Shown here in pieces: positions 9,817 through 17,932 of a stretch of DNA of 64,000 nt. Within the stretch, counting starts at the first letter, position 1, and the number at the start of each line of letters is the position of its first letter. Source of the stretch: Paenibacillus apiarius (GTDB lineage Bacteria; Bacillota; Bacilli; Paenibacillales; Paenibacillaceae); NCBI RefSeq assembly GCF_017052585.1, contig NZ_JAFFHZ010000001.1:1794501-1858500 (forward strand), written 5' to 3'. Below the pieces are notes generated by a model. It made no database searches, had not been told where the DNA came from, and saw only the letters and a program-made list of their open reading frames with translations. Made by a program: the position numbers and the translations under genes.

Positions 9817-11037
9817 TTATTTTAAATAATCCGCAGGATCAACACGTTCTCCGTTCAAACGAACCTCAAAGTGAAGATGGTTGCCGGTTGCGCGACCAGT
9901 CGCCCCGACTTCAGCGATTTTGTCACCGCGCTTGACGACATCACCCTTCTTCACCTTAATCCCGCCATTCCGGATATGGCCATATAAGGTCCAAAGCCCG
10001 TTCCCATGGTCAATGATAACACAGTTCCCATAACCGCTCCACCATTCGGCAACGGTCACAGCGCCATCCTCAGCAGCATAAATAGGCGTTCCGCCCGCTA
10101 CTGCCATATCGATACCGCTATGGAACGCGCCGCGTTTTCCATTAATCGGATCTACACGGGAACCAAATGGCGAAGAAATGTAATAATCGGCAGCGAGCGG
10201 AACTCCGAGCTTACCGCCGGAATACGTATATACTCGCTGACGAGCCTGTTGTTTCGGTTTGGACAAGCTGTTCTTCTTGCGCATAAGATCCGCCCGCTTC
10301 TGCGCGAATTCCATCAGCAAGCGCTCTTGCTCTTCACTTGCGTCGTCCGACTCTTCGATTTGTTGATTATAGCTCGCAATCATGACTTCTTTTTCTTTTT
10401 CCTTTATCATCAAGTCTTTCTTGGCACTATCCAACTTGGCATAGAGAAGCTTGACCCGTTTCAATTCCGTCTCGATTTCCTGCTTTTTCTGTACGACGAG
10501 CAGCTTGTCACGCTTATGCTCGGCCAGTATTTCCTTATCCTGCGCCGCAATTGATTGCAAAGAATCAATCCTATCGAGGAAATCGGAGAAGCTAGTGGCA
10601 CTGAACAAAACGTCTATGTAGGAAACGAATCCGTTCGTATACATAAGCCTGACGCGAGTATCCAACAGCTTACCCCGTTCTTCAATGCGGTGGTTCACCT
10701 CTTGAAGCTCGTGCGCCGCATCTTCGAGATTCGATTCCGACGTATCGATCTGCGTGGCGACGGAGGCCATCTCATTTGCTTTTTTATCGATTTCGCTGAG
10801 CAGCATATTCATATCTTCCGTCGTCTTGGCGACCATCTTCTTCGCTTCCGCTTTGGTCGAATTTGCTTCCTGCTGCTTCCGCTCCGCTGCGCGCATCTCG
10901 CTTTGCAGCTGCTTCAATTCCTGATTAACCTTGTCCAATTCGGACGCTTGTCCAGTGGATGGCGGCACCATCGAGAACAGAATGGCAAAGCTTGCGAGCA
11001 GTGCTGCCCATCTCTTTTTTCCGTACTTTTGTTTCAA
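9817..11037 (-). CDS. EnvC/LytM-type M23 peptidase with coiled coil
   Basis: This is a secreted cell-wall hydrolase or hydrolase activator that probably works with FtsEX. The 406-aa protein begins with a basic n-region and a hydrophobic signal peptide ending PSTGQASE. A long coiled coil (~30-265) rich in Lys, Glu and Gln follows, then an M23/LytM domain. The zinc ligands look intact: FHSGIDMAV gives the first His and Asp, and GNHLHFEVR gives the HxH motif, so it is probably catalytic, unlike E. coli EnvC. It lies 45 nt after ftsX on the same strand. FtsX recruiting a coiled-coil peptidase partner is known for E. coli EnvC, pneumococcal PcsB and B. subtilis CwlO. Confidence 0.88.
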   Translation of the reverse strand: MKQKYGKKRWAALLASFAILFSMVPPSTGQASELDKVNQELKQLQSEMRAAERKQQEANSTKAEAKKMVAKTTEDMNMLLSEIDKKANEMASVATQIDTSESNLEDAAHELQEVNHRIEERGKLLDTRVRLMYTNGFVSYIDVLFSATSFSDFLDRIDSLQSIAAQDKEILAEHKRDKLLVVQKKQEIETELKRVKLLYAKLDSAKKDLMIKEKEKEVMIASYNQQIEESDDASEEQERLLMEFAQKRADLMRKKNSLSKPKQQARQRVYTYSGGKLGVPLAADYYISSPFGSRVDPINGKRGAFHSGIDMAVAGGTPIYAAEDGAVTVAEWWSGYGNCVIIDHGNGLWTLYGHIRNGGIKVKKGDVVKRGDKIAEVGATGRATGNHLHFEVRLNGERVDPADYLK

Positions 11038-11082
11038 CGCGGCTCCTCCTAACGCTTCCCCTCAAAGGTTGTTACATGTCCC

Positions 11083-11994
11083 TTAGACTTTCAAAAACTT
11101 GCGGATGGAGATAGTGCTTCCCCACATCCCGATGACAATCCCCAGGCCAAGCAAGGTGCCGCCAATAAGAAGCCATATATCCTGCAGCGGAACCAACCGA
11201 ATCATCAACAAACCGAATTCAAAATGCGTGATCAACTGCTGATAGCCATAGAACAACAATCCGAGTGTAACTGCCGAGCCGAGAATGCCCAACAACGCTC
11301 CTTCTATAAAAAACGGTCCGCGGATAAACATATTCGTCGCCCCGACAAGCTTCATAATGCTTATCTCGCGCTGCCGCGCCATAATCGTTACTTTAATCGT
11401 GTTCGAGATAAGGAACATGGCCGTCACCGCCAAGCCAGCTACTACGATTAATCCGAAGTTCCGTATCGTCTGCGTTACTTTAAAGAGCGATTCTACCGTT
11501 CCCTTGCCGTATTGCACTTTCCAGATAGGCTTGGCGCTATTCGTCTCGTTAATGGCGCTAATCTTCTTCGCCACCATAGCGATCGTCGTTGGCTCGTACA
11601 CCTCGACCGTAAATGAATCCGGCAGCGGGTTCGTTTCCTTCGTATAGCCGCTTAACAGATCCTTGCCATCTTCGCCCAAGCTTTCCTGCAATAGCTTCAT
11701 GCCCTCTTCTTTTGGCACCGGAATGACCTTGCTTACTTCGGACATGTTGCCGATATCCGTCTCCAGCAGCTGTCTCTGTTCCTCTGTAGCGTCCAGCTTC
11801 ATAAACACGCGAATCTGCACCTGATTGTCTATTTGATTCGTAATGGTGTTCACGTTAATGGATAAGAACATGAACACGCCTAGAATGAACAGGGAGATGA
11901 CGATAGAAATGACCGAAGCGAATGACATCCAGCCGTTGCGAAAAATACTCTTGCTTCCCTCTCTTAAGTGGCGGGCCAAGTTGTTAAAAATCAT
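11083..11994 (-). CDS. ftsX: Cell-division ABC transporter permease FtsX
   Basis: FtsX is the membrane half of FtsEX, which turns ATP hydrolysis into activation of cell-wall hydrolases outside the cell. The 303-aa protein has one N-terminal helix (SFASVISIVISLFILGVFMFL), an extracellular domain of about 120 residues, and three C-terminal helices. The conserved REISIMKLVGATNMFIRGPF stretch lies between them. I chose ATG 11994 (MIFNNLARHLREG), which overlaps the ftsE stop by 11 nt; a longer frame would run well into ftsE. The EnvC-type peptidase follows. Confidence 0.94.
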   Translation of the reverse strand: MIFNNLARHLREGSKSIFRNGWMSFASVISIVISLFILGVFMFLSINVNTITNQIDNQVQIRVFMKLDATEEQRQLLETDIGNMSEVSKVIPVPKEEGMKLLQESLGEDGKDLLSGYTKETNPLPDSFTVEVYEPTTIAMVAKKISAINETNSAKPIWKVQYGKGTVESLFKVTQTIRNFGLIVVAGLAVTAMFLISNTIKVTIMARQREISIMKLVGATNMFIRGPFFIEGALLGILGSAVTLGLLFYGYQQLITHFEFGLLMIRLVPLQDIWLLIGGTLLGLGIVIGMWGSTISIRKFLKV

Positions 11995-12670
11995 AGCCGT
12001 ATTCCCCCCGCGCTTCGTCTCGAACGATGTGGCCGTGCTCAATGGCGATGACGCGCTTGCGCATCGAGTTCACGATATCTTTGTTATGCGTCGCCATGAC
12101 GATGGTCGTGCCGCGGAAATTAATCTCCTCCAGCAGCTTCATAATTCCCCATGATGTCTCCGGATCCAAGTTCCCCGTAGGCTCATCGGCTACGATAACG
12201 GAAGGATTATTCACAATCGCCCGGGCAATCGCGATCCGCTGCTGTTCTCCGCCCGATAGTTGAGCCGGCAGACTTGAGGCCTTATGCTTCAGCCCTACCA
12301 ATTCAAGCACTTCCGGAACGCGGCGTTTAATGACCTTCTTCGGCGCCTCGATAACCTCCATTGCAAAAGCGACATTCTCATATGCCGTCAGCTTCGGCAG
12401 CAGCCGGAAATCTTGGAACACCACCCCGATATTGCGCCGGACAAACGGAATTTTCCGATGCTTCAGCTTGCCGATATTAAATCCGCTTACGAAGATTTCC
12501 CCTTTGGTCGGGGTTTCTTCTCTATAGATTAATTTCATAAAGGTCGATTTCCCCGCTCCCGAGGGACCAACCAAATAAACGAATTCATCCTTATCGATAC
12601 ATACAGATATCCCGCGCAACGCATGCGATCCATCCGTGTACGTCTTCCATACATCTTGCATTTCTATCAA
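11984..12670 (-). CDS. ftsE: Cell-division ABC transporter ATP-binding protein FtsE
   Basis: FtsE is the ATPase of the FtsEX complex at the inner face of the membrane. The 228-aa protein has Walker A GPSGAGKST, Q-loop VVFQDFRLLP, signature LSGGEQQRIAIARA, Walker B VIVADEPTGNLDPE and the H-loop MATHNKD. The TTG at 12670 gives MIEMQDVWKTY, matching the family N-terminus, with AGGG 9 nt upstream; an ATG three codons later is the alternative. It overlaps ftsX by 11 nt. Confidence 0.95.
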   Translation of the reverse strand: MIEMQDVWKTYTDGSHALRGISVCIDKDEFVYLVGPSGAGKSTFMKLIYREETPTKGEIFVSGFNIGKLKHRKIPFVRRNIGVVFQDFRLLPKLTAYENVAFAMEVIEAPKKVIKRRVPEVLELVGLKHKASSLPAQLSGGEQQRIAIARAIVNNPSVIVADEPTGNLDPETSWGIMKLLEEINFRGTTIVMATHNKDIVNSMRKRVIAIEHGHIVRDEARGEYGYDF

Positions 12671-12953
12671 AATATCACACCCTAAGTTTAAAAGATTAGC
12701 CTCTATATATTCGACACTGGCTCAACAATTCCTTTAAAAGAAAGCGAATTTCAACATCTTTTTACTCTCTGCACGAATTTCGACAAGAGAACATTGTAGA
12801 AAATGTCGATTCGAACTATAAATGAATCCTTCAGGTATATCATCATTTTTAATGGCCATTCTAGTTATGTTACAATCTCAATACTTGCATGAGCGTGATC
12901 AACTAACAAACGAAATGGGATTAGTAACAACTGGAGAGGAAAGGTTGATTCAA

Positions 12954-13982
12954 ATGAAAACAAAGAAAAAATTTTATCAAAAAAAACGCTGGATGATTCC
13001 TATCTCTGCTATCTCTATCCTTGCTATTCCTATAGTACTCATATATTTAATCGGTCAGTTTACACCTGCACTTAACGCATTCATAATCAAACAACTTTTC
13101 GAATGGAAGCCATTTGCATCGCCCGCCAACATCGAAACAATAAAGAAACAAGTCAATGTCGAAAAAGATATTGTTTATGATGAGCACGGCATTGAGAATA
13201 GCCTATTAGATATTTACTATCCGAAAAATGCCGACAAGGATCTCCCTGTTATTATGTGGATACATGGAGGCGGATTTGTATCAGGCAGCAAAGAACAAAC
13301 ACAAGAATATGGCATGGCGCTCGCTAACGAGGGATATGTAGTGGCCAATATCAACTATGCCATTGCTCCGGCTCAAAAATATCCAGGGCCGATCATCCAA
13401 ACCAATCAAGCTCTGAAATACCTGCAGGACACTATTGCGCAATATGGCGGCGATATGAATCGATTATTCATTGGCGGCGATTCGGCAGGGGCTCAAATTG
13501 CCAGTCAAACCGCTGCGGTTATAACTAATGAAAAGCTGGCAAAGTCAATGGATATTCACCCTCATGTCGATAAAAAACAGCTAAAAGGTGTTCTGTTATA
13601 TTGTGGGCTTTACAACATGGATAGAATGAGTGAGCCTTCCTCATCTTTTGTTCTAAGGGCAGGAATTCAGACGGTATTTTGGTCGTATACGGGAGTTAAA
13701 GATTTCGCCTCTTTCTCTAGACTGGATGAGATGTCTACGGTCAAACAAGTAACACCTGATTATCCACCCGCCTTTTTGACAGTTGGAGATGTCGACCCAC
13801 TGGCGCCGCATTCAATTGAACTTATAGACGTTCTTGAAAAGAATGGCGTGGAAGTGGAAAGTGTTTTATTTGAAGGCACCAATCCCGAATTAGGCCACGA
13901 GTATCAATTTGATTTTACCTCTCCGCACGCAGAACAAACGTTGGGCAAAACATTTGAGTTCTTAAAAAAACATAGCAGTTAA
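12954..13982 (+). CDS. Membrane-anchored alpha/beta hydrolase, HSL-like esterase
   Basis: This is an esterase or lipase of unknown substrate, of the hormone-sensitive-lipase type (alpha/beta hydrolase fold 3). The 342-aa protein has a basic N-terminus and one membrane helix (IPISAISILAIPIVLIYLIG). The oxyanion motif HGGGF follows near residue 103, then the nucleophile elbow GGDSAG near 180, a likely catalytic Asp in VGDVDPL and His in ELGHEYQ. ATG 12954 has AAAGG 9 nt upstream; an in-frame TTG three codons earlier is also possible. It is transcribed away from ftsE and is AT-richer than its neighbours, so it may be a later arrival. I cannot assign a pathway. Confidence 0.85.
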   Translation: MKTKKKFYQKKRWMIPISAISILAIPIVLIYLIGQFTPALNAFIIKQLFEWKPFASPANIETIKKQVNVEKDIVYDEHGIENSLLDIYYPKNADKDLPVIMWIHGGGFVSGSKEQTQEYGMALANEGYVVANINYAIAPAQKYPGPIIQTNQALKYLQDTIAQYGGDMNRLFIGGDSAGAQIASQTAAVITNEKLAKSMDIHPHVDKKQLKGVLLYCGLYNMDRMSEPSSSFVLRAGIQTVFWSYTGVKDFASFSRLDEMSTVKQVTPDYPPAFLTVGDVDPLAPHSIELIDVLEKNGVEVESVLFEGTNPELGHEYQFDFTSPHAEQTLGKTFEFLKKHSS

Positions 13983-14207
13983 CTTTTTACACTCAAAATA
14001 AACGCTCTAGTACCGAATGAAACAAGGGAGTTTATCTGTTTGAACCGTGCAGGAGCCGTCACCTCTCTTGGCCACTCCAATAAGCATTCCGGCTAAGCAC
14101 TCTGCATAGCAGTCCGAACACTTTCCAAGTAAAGTTTGCCTATTCCCGCGCATATAGTGAATAAGATTGATTTTTTATTTACTTTCTTCATGCAGGAGGC
14201 AATCGGT

Positions 14208-15635
14208 TTGAAAAAAATACATGCTTTGTTTATCGTCGTCGCCTCGCTTCTGTTAGCTCTTAGCGCACTGTGGGGATGGGGGCACAGCTATGCCTCACAG
14301 GCTACGATACCGCCTCAAGTTCGCCTTTCGTCGTGGGATGTAGGTGGACAATCTATTGACGCTTTCCGTCAGGAGCTGAATGAACGCATCAAGCAGTTGG
14401 AACGGACCCCGTTCATCTTTACATTCGGGACCTCTGGCGTGGACCAGGTCAAGACAACACTGTCCGAACTTGGGGTTCAATACGACGCTGGCGCAATCCT
14501 CACCGCACTGCAGCAGCTGCAGGAAGGCACTCTTCTGGAGCGCATCAAAGCCAGATGGTCATTTCCCAAGGAGTGGATGCTGCGCTTCCAGTGGAAGGCA
14601 GACGTATGGAGGGAGCGTTTGACGCCAGGGTGGGAAACGAAAGCGTTCGGGAAGCCCGTCAATGCCGTGCGGAAAATTACAGATAGCGATCAGATTCAAT
14701 ACACGCCGGAGAAAACGGCATTCCGTATCGATCGCATGCAGATGGAACAGCTTATACGCGCTGCTATCCCGCATACTTGGCAAGAGGGGCAAGCGATTGC
14801 GATTGACGTTCCGCTTGTCGTGAGCGAGCCGCCGGTGACGGTGGCATCATTAAAGGCAGAAGGCATCGAACGGAAAATCATCGAGTTCTCGACGAGCTTC
14901 CTGCAAGCGGAAGACGGGCGCACGCACAACGTCGTGTCGGCGGCCAAGACGATTGACGACATGGTGTTGAAGCCCGGAGACGAGTTCGATTATGACAAAG
15001 TAATTGCGGAAACGGAAAAAAAGTACGGCTTCAAGGAAGCGCCCGTCATTTATAACGGCAAGCTCGTTCCGGGGATCGGGGGCGGCATCTGCCAAGTGTC
15101 GAGCACGCTATACAACGCGGTGCTGCGCACCGGACTCGAAATTGTCGAACGGCGCAATCATTCGCTGCCGGTATCGTATTTGCCGCTTGGACTCGATGCG
15201 ACCTTCTCGCAAGGATATATCAATTTCAAATTTAAAAACACAACCGGCAAGCACCTGCTCATCCGCACCACCGCGGAAAACAACCGCCTCTCCATTAAAT
15301 TTTTCGGCACCATGGATTCGAATGTGGCTTACAAAATGGAGACTAAGACGGTAAAGGTGTTGGAGCCTACTATTAAATATGTGAAAAATACAGATCTGCC
15401 CATCGGCGGCCACGAAACGCTGCAGCGGGGGAAGAAGGGGTATGTCGTCGAGTCTTATCGCATCAAGCTCGTGAACGGCAAGCAAGTGGATCGCCAACGT
15501 ATCGCAGTGGATACGTATAGGCCGCAGCCGACGCTCATTGGCGTCAATACGGGCACTTCAGACCCATTGCCCAATCCGAAGGAAGAGCAAGGCCCGATTT
15601 TGGAGGATGGCGTGAACGGTCCTAATTTCCGATAA
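14208..15635 (+). CDS. VanW-family protein with G5 domain
   Basis: This is a probable exported cell-wall-associated protein. The 475-aa product has an N-terminal signal or anchor (IHALFIVVASLLLALSALWGWG), a PG_binding_4-like region (~30-230), and a VanW domain with the typical GGGICQVSSTLYNAVLRTGLEIVERRNHS core. A G5-type domain follows in the last ~110 residues (VKVLEPTIKYVKNTDLPIGG and after). VanW takes its name from vancomycin-resistance operons but its function is unknown, and the gene does not by itself imply resistance. I chose TTG 14208, with AGGAGG 7 nt upstream; the longer frame from 14136 adds 24 unlike residues. The 225 bp before it hold nothing I can name. Confidence 0.88.
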   Translation: MKKIHALFIVVASLLLALSALWGWGHSYASQATIPPQVRLSSWDVGGQSIDAFRQELNERIKQLERTPFIFTFGTSGVDQVKTTLSELGVQYDAGAILTALQQLQEGTLLERIKARWSFPKEWMLRFQWKADVWRERLTPGWETKAFGKPVNAVRKITDSDQIQYTPEKTAFRIDRMQMEQLIRAAIPHTWQEGQAIAIDVPLVVSEPPVTVASLKAEGIERKIIEFSTSFLQAEDGRTHNVVSAAKTIDDMVLKPGDEFDYDKVIAETEKKYGFKEAPVIYNGKLVPGIGGGICQVSSTLYNAVLRTGLEIVERRNHSLPVSYLPLGLDATFSQGYINFKFKNTTGKHLLIRTTAENNRLSIKFFGTMDSNVAYKMETKTVKVLEPTIKYVKNTDLPIGGHETLQRGKKGYVVESYRIKLVNGKQVDRQRIAVDTYRPQPTLIGVNTGTSDPLPNPKEEQGPILEDGVNGPNFR

Positions 15636-15735
15636 ATCATAGTTAAATCCTAAAGATGTTTACATGCTCTTGTCATTGCACAAAATCCAATGGATGAGAC
15701 AAATCCGATAAAACCTTCAGCCCTCCACGCAACGC

Positions 15736-15789
15736 AAAAAGCCCTGCGGTATTACGGCCATGATCAGCCGGTAATCCGAAGGGCTTTTT
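15736..15789. terminator. Bidirectional terminator between vanW-like gene and 15816 gene
   Basis: The outer arms AAAAAGCCCT and AGGGCTTTTT enclose an inner, imperfect pairing of GCGGTATTACGGC with GCCGGTAATCCG. A- and T-runs flank both sides, so it can work for both convergent genes. Confidence 0.85.
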
Positions 15790-15815
15790 GTTGCCGGCTT
15801 TGAAGCGGCCGGCAT

Positions 15816-16310
15816 TTATTCGTCGTGCTTTGCAGTATTTCTGGAGACGGCCACTTCGACCGTAAAGAGATGGGCATCGTCTTCGATATAGGCTGCAATT
15901 TTTCGAAGAAGATTGGCGGCGTCGGGACCTTTCAACGAAAGGTTGTACTTGAAACTGACGGAATCACTGCTAGCATACACCTGTTCATACGGACTGGATT
16001 CCACAGACTCTTCATTCCGCTGCATGTCCATAACTCTCTCTTGCCGATACATATCCACGGCTCGCTCCTGCTGATACATTTCCATGTTCCGATTCGGCGT
16101 TGGCAAGTCCGTCTTATGCAGCTCTCTTTTGCCGCACAGATCTTCATAGATGTCTTGTTTTTTTAGCCACGCATAGTAGGAAGATGAATTGTTGAATCCG
16201 AAATTGTGCGCCATTTCAACAATGCGATATTGAAGACGCAATCCTTTTATCGTCTCGATTCGTTGCTCCCTAGGCAGCAGTTCGAAATCTTGACGCGACG
16301 GAAATTCCAT
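15816..16310 (-). CDS. Hypothetical protein with HTH-like N-terminus
   Basis: I do not recognise this 164-aa protein. Residues ~28-52 (IVEMAHNFGFNNSSSYYAWLKK) have the pattern of a helix-turn-helix. The middle (~72-102) is a low-complexity, charged stretch with repeating units of the form MEMYQQER, VDMYRQER, MDMQRNE that may be a short coiled coil. The C-terminal ~50 residues (SVSFKYNLSLKGPDAANLLRKI) look like a folded alpha/beta domain. The ATG has GGGTGA upstream. It is a single gene between two terminators, so it is probably transcribed alone. A DNA-binding regulator is one guess; nothing proves it. Confidence 0.7.
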   Translation of the reverse strand: MEFPSRQDFELLPREQRIETIKGLRLQYRIVEMAHNFGFNNSSSYYAWLKKQDIYEDLCGKRELHKTDLPTPNRNMEMYQQERAVDMYRQERVMDMQRNEESVESSPYEQVYASSDSVSFKYNLSLKGPDAANLLRKIAAYIEDDAHLFTVEVAVSRNTAKHDE

Positions 16311-16463
16311 TAGATCACCCGCCCCTATCTCCTAGTGTATTCATTGACGCCGCTAAAGCTATATGTGAGCGGCTTTACAGATATATTACCTCTTGCGGCA
16401 CGAACTGAAAAGCATATAATTTTACCGCTCGTTGCACAATTGGATCAAGCGCAAGTGAAAAAG

Positions 16464-16492
16464 AAGAGAATGGCTGAAAACGCCATCCTCTT
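16464..16492 (-). terminator. Terminator of the kamA-like/GS-like operon
   Basis: On the minus strand AAGAGGATGGC and GCCATTCTCTT form a stem with one mismatch, followed by CTTTTTC. It lies 33 nt after the glutamine-synthetase-like gene. Confidence 0.75.
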
Positions 16493-16525
16493 GCATGTCA
16501 GCTCTATCCTTAACCGTCTTCCGTT

Positions 16526-17932
16526 TTAGAAACTGCGAAAATACGCCGTCATCTCCCAATCGTGCACTTCTGCCGCATAGCTGCCGTATTCCCGGTATTT
16601 TTCCGATACATATTCCCGAATCGCTTCCTCGCCCATTACATCGCGGACTAGCGTATCCCGCTCCATATGCTGCAACGCTTCGTACAGGTCACGCGGATAG
16701 GCATCCCAAGGGGAACAAGCTTGTTCCGCCAACGCGTGCAGGTTGCCCGTCGCTTCCTCCGGCGGCGCTTCGCGATTCCGGATGCCTTCCAAGCCTGATT
16801 TGAGCATGATGGCGAACAGCAGGTACGGATTGGCCGTCGGATCCGGCGGGCGATATTCCACTCGCGTCCCGGCGCCGCGCGCCGCAGGAATGCGGATGAG
16901 AGCGGAGCGATTGCTGCCCGACCACGCGATATGCGTCGGCGCTTCATGCCCCGGCACCAACCGCTTATAAGAGTTGACGACCGGATTCGAAATTGCGGCC
17001 ATCCCCTTCGCATGATTCAGCAAGCCGGCGACAAAGTGCAAAGCCGTGTCGCTAAGCTCAGTCCGTCCCTCTGGGTCATGGAACGCGTTGCCGCGCCCCT
17101 TCTGCTGCAGCGACTGATTGCAATGCAGCGCATTGCCGTTATGACCGCTCATCGGCTTCGGCATAAAGGTCGCATGCAGCCCATTGCGCATGGCCACCTG
17201 CTTCGTCAATTGCTTGAACGTCTGCCAGCGGTCGGCAATCGAGAGCGCTTCGCCAAAGCGGAAGTTAATCTCGTGCTGACCGGGAGCAACCTCGTGATGC
17301 GAGGCCTCCAGCCGAAAGCCCTGCTTTCTCATTTCCTGAAGCAGCTCCAGCTTCGCTTCTTCGCCGCGATCCAGAGGAAAGGGGTCGAAATAACCGCCTT
17401 GGTCATGCGTCTCCGGTATCGGTACACCTTGTTCATCCAGCGGATAGAGGAAAAACTCGCCCTCTACGCCAATATGATAAGAATAGCCCATCTGTTTCGC
17501 TTCACTTATCACTTCACGCAGCATGCTGCGTGTACATCCCGGCGCACGGTCTCCGTCAGCGGTCCGTACGTCGCAATATACCGACGCAATTCGCGTGGCC
17601 TTCACGTGCCACGTCTCCACATGGAATGAAGTTGGATCCGGATGCAAGGCAAGATCGGATTGATCTACGCCGCCGTACCCTTTGACCGATGAACCGTCAA
17701 ACAACACTTTTCCCTCCAAAGCCGCTTTTGCCTCGTCGCGGTGCACGATGAGCTGCTTCATGGCACCGAACATGTCAGTAAATTGCAGACGAAGGTACTC
17801 GACAGCGTTGCGCTGCAGTTCTTGAATGACCCCGTCTGCCGTACTAATGGGGGGCGCCTCTTCTTCCGGGCCTTTCTCCGGGGAGGCGTCGGGTGCTGCC
17901 GCTTGGCTTACCGGCGGTACAGAACGTTGCAT
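16526..17932 (-). CDS. Glutamine-synthetase-like protein
   Basis: Glutamine synthetases join ammonia to the side-chain carboxylate of glutamate (or related acids) using ATP. The 468-aa protein starts with a ~30-residue Pro/Ala/Glu-rich extension, then a beta-grasp and a catalytic domain. Core motifs are present: HIGVEGEFFLY, HHEVAPGQHEINFRF, a GHNGNALHCNQSL version of the usual NGSGMH loop, NSYKRLVPG, and EYRPPDPTANPYL. Differences from standard GlnA include GYGGVDQSD where RIEESD is usual. It is not beside glnR. Its ATG overlaps the stop of the upstream KamA-type gene by one base, so the two are translationally coupled. That makes me think of a specialised paralogue acting on a product of the aminomutase rather than the main glutamine synthetase. 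Confidence 0.85.
   Translation of the reverse strand: MQRSVPPVSQAAAPDASPEKGPEEEAPPISTADGVIQELQRNAVEYLRLQFTDMFGAMKQLIVHRDEAKAALEGKVLFDGSSVKGYGGVDQSDLALHPDPTSFHVETWHVKATRIASVYCDVRTADGDRAPGCTRSMLREVISEAKQMGYSYHIGVEGEFFLYPLDEQGVPIPETHDQGGYFDPFPLDRGEEAKLELLQEMRKQGFRLEASHHEVAPGQHEINFRFGEALSIADRWQTFKQLTKQVAMRNGLHATFMPKPMSGHNGNALHCNQSLQQKGRGNAFHDPEGRTELSDTALHFVAGLLNHAKGMAAISNPVVNSYKRLVPGHEAPTHIAWSGSNRSALIRIPAARGAGTRVEYRPPDPTANPYLLFAIMLKSGLEGIRNREAPPEEATGNLHALAEQACSPWDAYPRDLYEALQHMERDTLVRDVMGEEAIREYVSEKYREYGSYAAEVHDWEMTAYFRSF

Noticed and set aside
14208..15635. Vancomycin-resistance locus suggested by VanW
   Set aside because: No vanHAX, vanRS or vanY genes are nearby; VanW-domain proteins with G5 are common in these bacteria outside resistance clusters.
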